A DNA stretch of 64,000 nucleotides from CADEED01 sp041395625. GTDB lineage: Bacteria > Pseudomonadota > Gammaproteobacteria > Steroidobacterales > Steroidobacteraceae. Shown piece by piece: positions 35,373-42,578 of the stretch (position 1 is its first letter; the number at the start of each line of letters is the position of its first letter). Below the pieces are notes generated by a model. The model had not been told where the DNA came from. It did no database searches and worked only from the letters and a program-made list of their open reading frames with translations. Both the position numbers and the translations under genes were made by a program. The stretch spans positions 744,001 through 808,000 of the forward strand of contig JAWLAE010000002.1 of assembly GCA_041395625.1 (NCBI GenBank), read 5' to 3'.

Positions 35373-37304
35373 TCAGTTCGATGTTCCGGTACTGGCTGGC
35401 GTGCCGCTGACGGCGTGCTTGGGAACGAATGCATCAGAGTAACAAAACCCTTCGTCCAACCCCTGCTCAACGAAAGCCGGCACGGCACTTTCGATCATGC
35501 CGGCGGATCCGCAGGCATACAGCTCAAAGCCGCTCATATCCGGAAAGTCCTCGAGCATGGCTTGGTGAACCAGCCCACGGCGCCCAGACCATTCAGTACT
35601 CTGGTCGTCCGACAGCACGGGTACGAAATGGAACTGACTGTGCTCGCGCTGCCAACGCTCCGCGAGCTCGGCCATGTACAAATCCTGACGCTGCCTGACG
35701 CCCCAATACAGCCACATCGGCCGTTGAATGCCACGCGCGAACGCATCTTCGATAATGCTCTTGATCGGCGCGAAGCCCGTGGCGCCCGCCACAAAGAGAA
35801 TCGGACGATCGCTGTCGCGCAGGATAAACCGGCCGAAGGGCCCCGTGAACTCCAGCGTGTCGCCTTCACGCAGCGTTTCAAAGGCGTAGTTGGAGAAGCG
35901 CCCACCCTCGACTCGCCGTACATGCAGTTCGATGCGCGCCGCGTCACCGGGTGCGTTCGCGAATGAGTAGGACCGAGTCTCGCCGTCATCGAGCACGATA
36001 TTGATGTATTGCCCAGCGGTAAAAGTGAGCGTACGCCGCCCGTCCGGCACCAACCAAAGGCGCAACACATCCGGTGCCAGTCGCTCGATTTTCTGCACCA
36101 CCGCATGATAGGACTGGACATCGGTCGCGCCCTTGCCAGACAAGGTCTCGACATCGATCTCCAGCTCGACATCCTCCAGTGCCGTCGCACAACACATCAG
36201 CGTCTGACCGGCGGCCCGCATGGCCTCGGTCAGCACAGCCGGCTGGAAATCGCCGTGATCCACTCGCCCATTGAGCACCGTACAGACACAGACTCCACAG
36301 CCACCGGCGCGACACTCGTATGGCAGATCGAGTTCCGCGCGCAGGCCAGCCTCCAACAGTGTTTCGCCGCCACGAGCCTGCACCGTAATCGCGCCTGGGT
36401 GCATCGTGAGCTGGCGGACGACAGCTGCATCCCGACGACGCGGCGGCAGCCACGGCGCGAGCGTCAGCAACGCGCTACCACCCAACACCAACGCCCAAAC
36501 GGTTGCCACCGGCCAACTGTAGACCAGTGGGTACAGCGCGAGCAAAAACCAGTCGAGCGACAACGTGACAGGCGCAACCGCGAGCTGCGCCGGTCCACCT
36601 TGGCTAACGACCGGCTCAACGAGCGCAAGTGCGACCAGCATCACTGCAACGCCGATCGCGATGGGCAACGGCGGCTGCGTACTCGACTTGGGCACACGCT
36701 GTACGTGAATCCACATCAGGAGCAGCGTCACCAGCGGCACGCCGATGTGCACGAACACGAGCAGCGAAAACAGCCGATTGCTGACGCTCTCGTCGTACAT
36801 GAAGTTTCGCACCAGCGTACCGCCGAGCCCCGGCAACCAGTCCAGCCACTCGAAACTCGCCTGCGTAACGAACTGCGCGAGGTGATCCCAGGGCAGCATA
36901 TAGCCGTTCACGCCGGCGGCGAACACCAGCCAGAGCAAGATGACACCTGTCACCCACGAGAACCAGCGGAAACCGCGCATGCGGTCGAAGGCCCAATAGC
37001 GCGCCAGGTGGATCAGCATCGCGACGACCATCGAATCGGATGCGTATCGGTGCACGCTACGCAGGATTCCGCCGGCATACCATTGGTTATGGGTCAAGGC
37101 GTCGACCGAGCGGTACGCACCATCAACACTGGTGTCGAAAAAGGCGTAGAGATAGAGCCCCGTTCCTGAAACCAGCCAGAACAGGTAGAACGACAAGGCG
37201 CCGAGATGATAGAAGGGATTCAGTTGGTCGCCGAACGCACGATTGAACAGCGCCTCGACGTGCATGAACCCAGCGCGGAGCAGGCTCCGTGGGCTGAGAC
37301 TCAT
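35373..37304 (-). CDS. Cytochrome b / 2Fe-2S ferredoxin / ferredoxin-NAD(P) reductase fusion
   Basis: 643 residues in three parts. Residues about 1-285 are a cytochrome b6-like membrane domain: bis-heme ligands His85/His99 and His186/His200, each pair 14 apart, plus further helices to about 285. Residues about 297-390 are a plant-type 2Fe-2S ferredoxin (Cys331, Cys336, Cys339 and Cys371 or 372). Residues about 395-635 are an FAD/NAD(P) oxidoreductase (RSYS at 444-447, nucleotide loop AGATGFAP near 506-513, ACGSAGM near 597). The reductase part resembles phenol hydroxylase and CDP-glucoseen reductases. The architecture would link NAD(P)H to membrane heme b, and possibly the quinone pool. Last gene of the operon; its ATG overlaps the preceding stop by 4 bases. 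Confidence 0.88.
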   Translation of the reverse strand: MSLSPRSLLRAGFMHVEALFNRAFGDQLNPFYHLGALSFYLFWLVSGTGLYLYAFFDTSVDGAYRSVDALTHNQWYAGGILRSVHRYASDSMVVAMLIHLARYWAFDRMRGFRWFSWVTGVILLWLVFAAGVNGYMLPWDHLAQFVTQASFEWLDWLPGLGGTLVRNFMYDESVSNRLFSLLVFVHIGVPLVTLLLMWIHVQRVPKSSTQPPLPIAIGVAVMLVALALVEPVVSQGGPAQLAVAPVTLSLDWFLLALYPLVYSWPVATVWALVLGGSALLTLAPWLPPRRRDAAVVRQLTMHPGAITVQARGGETLLEAGLRAELDLPYECRAGGCGVCVCTVLNGRVDHGDFQPAVLTEAMRAAGQTLMCCATALEDVELEIDVETLSGKGATDVQSYHAVVQKIERLAPDVLRLWLVPDGRRTLTFTAGQYINIVLDDGETRSYSFANAPGDAARIELHVRRVEGGRFSNYAFETLREGDTLEFTGPFGRFILRDSDRPILFVAGATGFAPIKSIIEDAFARGIQRPMWLYWGVRQRQDLYMAELAERWQREHSQFHFVPVLSDDQSTEWSGRRGLVHQAMLEDFPDMSGFELYACGSAGMIESAVPAFVEQGLDEGFCYSDAFVPKHAVSGTPASTGTSN

Positions 37305-38710
37305 CGCGCGGGCGCCTGTCGCAAGCTGCGCCAGACAACCACGACGAATAACACGCCGCCGATGATGGCGATCAGTCCTCCCAAACCCATCAATCCCATA
37401 CCGTAAACCTCGCCGGCACTGCGTAACACCTGGTCAGTGCCTGCGACCTTGCGTTGCACGCCATATCCGCCCGACCACACGAGGCCAATGATGTGCATCA
37501 ACTGGCCAAGCCCATACAGATAGGATTGATTCACCGCCAAGCGACCGGACGGCGTGCCGTAACCGAGCCGCGGCAACAGGTGATACACCAGCCCCATCAT
37601 CGCCAGCGTGACACCAACGATGCAGCCGTGATAGTGCGCGGGAATCTTGACATTGCTGCCATCGATCGCAATACCGATGATTCCGCCTGCGGCGAACAGC
37701 CCCATCGAGGCGAGTAAGGCAGCGCGCAGGGGTCGCGCGTTCAGCGCAATACGCTTGAGGCCAAACAGCGCCACTAGCACCGCAGCCGCGATAGGGAAGA
37801 TCGCGAGGCCACCACCGACGCGCATTCCGAGCGTATGCAGCCGACGATGCTCCGGGCTGACGATATCGTGCGCAAGATAAGCATACGGTGTAACGAAAAC
37901 GGGCAGCAGCGCCACTACGAACAGCAGGAGAGTCACCCGTGCACTGAGTGGCACCGCTGCCCCGCAGGCCTGCGCAAGCCACAGCCACCCGACCAGCAGC
38001 AGTAGAGTCCAGGTGTACTGCAATGCGTGGCCGCCGCCCCAGAACAGGATCTCCCAGTACACCTCGCGATCGAGCGTGACAGGGAGCAGCACCAGCGACC
38101 AAACGAATGCCAGCACTGCCACTGCGGCGGACACCGCCGCAGCGAACAGTCCGAACCGCAACGACATGACACCAGTCAATACACCGTTCAGCGCAGGAAT
38201 GGAGCAGCAGGCACGCACTACCAACGCCGCGCCGCCGATGCCGAATACGACGAGACCACTGAGAAACAACCGCGATTCGATGACGGGGATATAGTTCGCC
38301 ATGACCGGGATACCGGGGTCCAGGAATGGAGCCAGAACCATCATCACCGTACCGATCGCCGCGCTCCAGAGCGCGAACCATCCGAGTCGCACCGCGCGTA
38401 GCGGCGCGTTGATGCTCCATAGCACACCAGCGATGGCAACGAACCACACGAGCACCGAGAGATCGACATGGACGATGAGCGCGGTCTTGAAGAAGTCGAC
38501 ACCCGGCAGCATGGTGTTCACACCAGGTGTGCGCGCGAGCACGAGCAGCACCGAGAAGACTCCCGCGCCGATTAGTGCCAATAGACCCAACCACAGCCAG
38601 CCACGTGCCTGCGCCTGATGTTCCGTGGCCACCGGCAGGTCATAAACAGCTGGGCCTGATGCATCGACAGCGGTCTCGTTGGAGAGAGGGGGCAATGTTG
38701 TTGTATTCAT
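37301..38710 (-). CDS. Heme-copper oxidase subunit I paralogue lacking the CuB His-His pair
   Basis: 469 residues, about twelve helices. Heme ligands can be placed: His81 (low-spin, IVHVDLS) and His359/His361 (PAHYHG). The first CuB helix is present as GGGHALQY with His228 and Tyr232 in the cross-link spacing (His plus 4). The next two CuB ligands should be adjacent histidines about 49 residues on, but positions 277-278 are Ala-Tyr and no His-His dipeptide occurs anywhere in the protein. It is therefore a member of the superfamily by fold, with an altered or absent copper site. It could be a degenerate subunit, an electron-transfer or sensing subunit, or a new variant. Translation is coupled to both neighbours by ATGA overlaps. 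Confidence 0.82.
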   Translation of the reverse strand: MNTTTLPPLSNETAVDASGPAVYDLPVATEHQAQARGWLWLGLLALIGAGVFSVLLVLARTPGVNTMLPGVDFFKTALIVHVDLSVLVWFVAIAGVLWSINAPLRAVRLGWFALWSAAIGTVMMVLAPFLDPGIPVMANYIPVIESRLFLSGLVVFGIGGAALVVRACCSIPALNGVLTGVMSLRFGLFAAAVSAAVAVLAFVWSLVLLPVTLDREVYWEILFWGGGHALQYTWTLLLLVGWLWLAQACGAAVPLSARVTLLLFVVALLPVFVTPYAYLAHDIVSPEHRRLHTLGMRVGGGLAIFPIAAAVLVALFGLKRIALNARPLRAALLASMGLFAAGGIIGIAIDGSNVKIPAHYHGCIVGVTLAMMGLVYHLLPRLGYGTPSGRLAVNQSYLYGLGQLMHIIGLVWSGGYGVQRKVAGTDQVLRSAGEVYGMGLMGLGGLIAIIGGVLFVVVVWRSLRQAPAR

Positions 38711-39249
38711 CGCAGCGTGATGCCTCCTGCTTCAGCATCGAAATCGATGACGAGGACCTGCGCGGGCTGCAGCGAGACATGTCGCTCGATTCGATAGTCG
38801 AAACCGTCACTGCGAACATCGTCTTTCATGCGTACCGCAATAAGCCGATCACCGGCATCGACCGGCAGTCTTGCGTAGATGGCGGACGCCCCGTCGCGAG
38901 ATAGCCCGGAGGGCGCCGCTTCGGCCCGCACCGCACTGACGCCATCAATGTCGAGTTCAACGATGACGGGCGAGCGTTCTCGCGGACAGCTACTCGCGGC
39001 CCGCATGTTCGGCGGGAGAGCGGCGAGTTCCTCGGCGCTCCTCTGGCGACAGTCGCCAACGAGCTTGCCAGTATGCACCAAGCTCAGTTTGATCAGTGCG
39101 ACACCTGGCTGCAGATGCTGATAGGTCGGCCATTGTGAGAAAACGCCGATCACCGTCGCGAATAATGCGTAGAGAACCGCCTGGCCCAGCCAAGCCCAAG
39201 CGCCTGGCACCGCAGGTGATGCGACCACCGTCGAGTTATCTGCAGCCAT
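38707..39249 (-). CDS. Unknown protein with one membrane anchor
   Basis: 180 residues. One hydrophobic segment (LGQAVLYALFATVIGVFS, residues about 21-38), then a hydrophilic domain predicted outside the membrane with two cysteines (in VGDCRQR and ASSCPRE) about 25 residues apart that could form a disulfide. The C-terminal half is beta-rich by eye. I do not recognise a named family. Its start abuts the stop of the cytochrome b/MvhD gene, and its stop overlaps the heme-copper paralogue's start, so it is almost certainly a co-translated component of this module. Confidence 0.8.
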   Translation of the reverse strand: MAADNSTVVASPAVPGAWAWLGQAVLYALFATVIGVFSQWPTYQHLQPGVALIKLSLVHTGKLVGDCRQRSAEELAALPPNMRAASSCPRERSPVIVELDIDGVSAVRAEAAPSGLSRDGASAIYARLPVDAGDRLIAVRMKDDVRSDGFDYRIERHVSLQPAQVLVIDFDAEAGGITLR

Positions 39250-40806
39250 TCAGCACGTCATCGACGCAGCGTCAGCCGCAGTCGCTCCGATCCGTGAGCG
39301 CATTGCATCGAGCGCCGCGTGCAAGACCGCCTCCTCGCCCTTGTCAGCAAACACGAGCTGCACGCGGTCGCGCGACACGCGCGTTCGCAAATGAGGTTCC
39401 CGCTTGCTCGTCAGTCGCTCCAGCGTCCAGCGTGCGCCGAGACGAAATTCACAGCCGCCGTCACGACAACTCGCTACGAGCACACCGGCCGCGCCGTCCC
39501 GCAATGCAAAATCGACGAATGACGGCGCCAATTGTCCGCTGCAAAGCAACGGCATGCCAACCACGTCGGTGCTGACCATTCCCGCGATCGCCGCGCCTTC
39601 CCGACAAGCGAACAGCACGATCGGCTTCGCCGATCTCGATCGAGTCAGACTTTGCGCGAGCTGATCACGCAACGCACTAACTGGCAACTGCGGCATATCG
39701 ATGCCGCTAACGAGCTCGCGAGTGCTGCGAAACGGCGTCGACGACGGACAGGCCCCTGCACAGATGCCACAACTGGCGCACAGGTCTGAATCGACCTGCG
39801 CCAGCATTGATTCCGGCCTGCCATCTGGGTGCGCCGTCATGGTGACCGCTGCATAGGGGCAATCGGCAAAACAGCGCGCACAACCATTGCAGTTCGCTGG
39901 ATCGACGACTGCGATCGGTGGCCGCGTAAGTGCTGACCGCCCGGACCGCAGGAACGGCAATAGCAACAACACCGCACCGACACCCAGAACGAGCGACCAC
40001 GTGAAGCCGGCGGACGTGGCGTACATCAACGGATGCACGCCCAACAGGATCCAGTCGAACGACAACTCAGTCGGAACCTGAGCGAGGTCCGCCGGCCCCT
40101 GACTGGTGATCGGTAGCAACAGACTCAGCACGACCAAGGTTCCGAGCACCGCTAGAATCACTGCGCGGCGCGGCAGCACTACCGGCCGGGAGATACGTTG
40201 TAGATGCAACCACAGGCCAAGTAGCGACAGCAGCGCAACACCGAGATGCACGAATACGAACAGCGAAAACAGCCGATCGCTCACGGCACTATTGGCGAGG
40301 AAATTGCGTGCCAATGGCTGGGCCAATAGCGGCCAGGCATCCAGCCACTCTGCCGTCGCCACGGCGGAAAACTGTCCAAGTTGGTCCCAGTTGAGCCAGA
40401 AGCCACCAATTGCGCTGGCCGCCATCAGCGGCAACAGCACGCAGCCGGTTAGCCACGAAAAGCGGCGGAAATGACGCCATCGACCATGCAGCAACTCTCG
40501 CAACAAATGCAGCGCAGTAATTACGACGATGGCATCGGCGGCGTAACGATGCGTACTGCGCATCAAACCGCCCACGGACCAGCGGCTACTCGACAGGGAC
40601 TCGATCGACTGGTAGGCACCCGTCGCTGAAGTATCAAGAACGGCGTACAACCAGATACCCGACACCACCAGCAACGTGAATGCCAGAATGGCCAGGGCAC
40701 CCAACTGCCGCAACGGATTCAAGTCCGGACCGCCGATACGATCGAGGCTCTGCTCGATCGATCGCCAGACTTTGAGTGCGTAGTTGTTCGCCAATGGCTG
40801 CAACAC
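39250..40806 (-). CDS. Cytochrome b / two 4Fe-4S clusters / MvhD-domain fusion
   Basis: 518 residues from GTG. Residues about 1-285 are a cytochrome b6-like domain with bis-heme ligands His86/His100 and His187/His201, closely similar to the fusion encoded downstream. Two 4Fe-4S motifs follow (Cys306, 309, 312, 316 and Cys343, 346, 349, 353). Residues about 393-475 resemble MvhD, the delta subunit that joins hydrogenases or formate dehydrogenases to heterodisulfide reductase, with Cys401, Cys422, Cys447 and Cys452 in that family's pattern. Fusion of MvhD to a cytochrome b is not something I know as a described protein. It should pass electrons between a soluble iron-sulfur partner and membrane hemes. 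The GTG overlaps the SCO stop by one base. Confidence 0.86.
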   Translation of the reverse strand: MLQPLANNYALKVWRSIEQSLDRIGGPDLNPLRQLGALAILAFTLLVVSGIWLYAVLDTSATGAYQSIESLSSSRWSVGGLMRSTHRYAADAIVVITALHLLRELLHGRWRHFRRFSWLTGCVLLPLMAASAIGGFWLNWDQLGQFSAVATAEWLDAWPLLAQPLARNFLANSAVSDRLFSLFVFVHLGVALLSLLGLWLHLQRISRPVVLPRRAVILAVLGTLVVLSLLLPITSQGPADLAQVPTELSFDWILLGVHPLMYATSAGFTWSLVLGVGAVLLLLPFLRSGRSALTRPPIAVVDPANCNGCARCFADCPYAAVTMTAHPDGRPESMLAQVDSDLCASCGICAGACPSSTPFRSTRELVSGIDMPQLPVSALRDQLAQSLTRSRSAKPIVLFACREGAAIAGMVSTDVVGMPLLCSGQLAPSFVDFALRDGAAGVLVASCRDGGCEFRLGARWTLERLTSKREPHLRTRVSRDRVQLVFADKGEEAVLHAALDAMRSRIGATAADAASMTC

Positions 40807-41654
40807 TAGCGAGTGCCCGGCGACGAGGATGCCGCGGCGGCGACGCCCCGCGGCTTGCCATAAGCTCGCCGCTCGCGCCAGAAGAAGACGCCTACTGACA
40901 CGAAAAATGCCAGCCCGCCGAAGACCTCGAGCAAGAGCTTCCAGTCATAGCGATACTCGCCCGTATCAGGGTCGTAAACGGTGCAGAGCACGCGCACCCG
41001 CTCAACGAGCTGTTCGAACGACAATGCGCCCTCAGTTGGCGGCGGCGCCGACAGAATCAGCTGACGCAATGGTATGCCGAGCGCTTCGGTCGTCATGCGA
41101 TCGCCATAAACTTGACTGTAAATCCGGCCCGACGCATCCAGCACCGTGACCCCGACCAGATGATCGAAGCCGGCCGGTGTCTCGATGAACGCAAAGCCAT
41201 AGGCTCGCGTCAACGCGTCGACATGGTTCCTGTGAGGACTGAGAAACTCCCAGTTTGGGTAGTCAATACGATTCTGCGCGGCAAACGCGCGCATCGCTCG
41301 CGGCGTATCGAACGGCTGATTGAAACCGATACTGACAACATTGAACTGTTGCGGCCCGAGCATGCGATCCAGGCCCTGAACGGCAGTATGCAGCGTCCTG
41401 GTCTGAGTGGGGCAAATCGTAAAGCAACCGGTATAGATAAAGCTGACGAGCAACGGCTTGCCACGATAATCGCTCAGCCGGACTGGCTTTTCGTTGCGAT
41501 CCAGTAGCGTGAAATCCGGCGGCACGGTGCCAATTACCGCCTGACTGGCCGCAACGGCGGCGCGCTCATCGAGCGCTGGTACAGCCGCGCTGGCAACTGC
41601 CAGAATGATCGAGCAAGCTAACGAGACAACAACTGCTTCACCGTAACAGCGCAT
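40806..41654 (-). CDS. SCO1/SenC family copper chaperone
   Basis: 282 residues. N-terminal signal or anchor segment, then a thioredoxin-like domain with the copper ligands Cys-x3-Cys (TGCFTICPT, near residues 78-82) and a distal His in GFDHLVGV. An added C-terminal part carries VLCTVYDPDTGEY and a membrane helix (LLLEVFGGLAFFVSVGVFFW), so the protein may be anchored at both ends. SCO proteins load CuA of subunit II, which fits the intact CuA site encoded at 44293-44832. It overlaps the heme O synthase gene by 17 bases. Confidence 0.9.
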   Translation of the reverse strand: MRCYGEAVVVSLACSIILAVASAAVPALDERAAVAASQAVIGTVPPDFTLLDRNEKPVRLSDYRGKPLLVSFIYTGCFTICPTQTRTLHTAVQGLDRMLGPQQFNVVSIGFNQPFDTPRAMRAFAAQNRIDYPNWEFLSPHRNHVDALTRAYGFAFIETPAGFDHLVGVTVLDASGRIYSQVYGDRMTTEALGIPLRQLILSAPPPTEGALSFEQLVERVRVLCTVYDPDTGEYRYDWKLLLEVFGGLAFFVSVGVFFWRERRAYGKPRGVAAAASSSPGTR

Positions 41655-42537
41655 CGATCGTCACCCCGCCGATCAGCGCCGCGAGCTGCAACATCGACGC
41701 GAAGAACGCTGCGAGCGCGGTCCGACGATTGGGATCGCGCGCCAGCTTGTGCGTTCGAAAGAGAAACCAGGCGCCGCCGCTCATTGCCGCGACTACGTAT
41801 GCCGGACCCATTCCGAAGAAGGCCGGCAGCAACGATGCGATCACGAGCAGGATGGTATTCGCGTGCACGATTTGAGCGGCGCGCGGCGTGCCCACTACGA
41901 CCGGCAACATCGGAATTCCTGCCCCGGCATACTCATCGCGATTCGCGATGGCGAGACTCCAGAAGTGCGGTGGCGTCCACAGGAACAGGACCACGGCCAG
42001 CAGTAATGGCAACACACCAATGGTGGGATCTGCGGCCGCCGCGCCAGTTAGTACGGCAAAACTACCTGCAAGACCTCCGAAGACGATATTGAGCCAGGTC
42101 CTGCGTTTGAGCCCAATCGTGTAGATCACCCCATAGGTGAATGCGCCCAGGAACAGATAGATCGCCGCTGCGCCGTTCAACACCAACCATGCCACAGCGA
42201 CCGCGGCGGCGAGCAATGCCAAGATCAGCCCTAACCATACTGGGCCCGGTTGCAGCGCTCCGCTGGCAAAGGCGCGCTCGCGCGTGCGCGCCATCATCCG
42301 GTCGCTGTCAGCTTCGATGAACTGGTTGAATGCGCCCGCGCTGGCCGACGCGACCAACACCGCAAGTGCCATCACGACGATCTTCCAGCCGCTCGGCGCC
42401 GCTGCCGGCGAAATCGCCAGCCCGGCAAGCGCCGTCAGCATGATCAGCACGCCGATGCGGAGCTTGAAAACACCGAGCACAACGCGCCAGCGCGGCGTGA
42501 GCGTACTGCTTGCAGCTTGAACAGGAATCGTTGTCAT
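41638..42537 (-). CDS. ctaB: Protoheme IX farnesyltransferase (heme O synthase)
   Basis: 299 residues from the ATG giving MTTIPVQA, with about nine helices. UbiA-family prenyltransferase motifs: NQFIEADSDRMMARTRER near residue 80 (the Asp-rich site with altered first acidic positions) and the TPPHFWSLAI segment near 195 that marks heme O synthases. It farnesylates heme b, the first step toward heme O/A for the heme-copper subunits. Placed directly after subunit I, 41 bases apart. Confidence 0.92.
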   Translation of the reverse strand: MTTIPVQAASSTLTPRWRVVLGVFKLRIGVLIMLTALAGLAISPAAAPSGWKIVVMALAVLVASASAGAFNQFIEADSDRMMARTRERAFASGALQPGPVWLGLILALLAAAVAVAWLVLNGAAAIYLFLGAFTYGVIYTIGLKRRTWLNIVFGGLAGSFAVLTGAAAADPTIGVLPLLLAVVLFLWTPPHFWSLAIANRDEYAGAGIPMLPVVVGTPRAAQIVHANTILLVIASLLPAFFGMGPAYVVAAMSGGAWFLFRTHKLARDPNRRTALAAFFASMLQLAALIGGVTIDALLR

Positions 42538-42578
42538 TGCCGGGCATGCTTCAATTGGAAGGCGTCGCTCTGCGCTCC

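Noticed and set aside
36009..37169. 386-codon plus-strand frame opposite the cytochrome b/ferredoxin/reductase gene
   Set aside because: It is a mirror of the real coding frame, rich in Gln, His and Arg, with no membrane segments or motifs.
37301..38710. Calling this gene a standard cytochrome c oxidase subunit I
   Set aside because: The adjacent CuB histidines required for a working binuclear centre are absent, so I describe it only as a paralogue.
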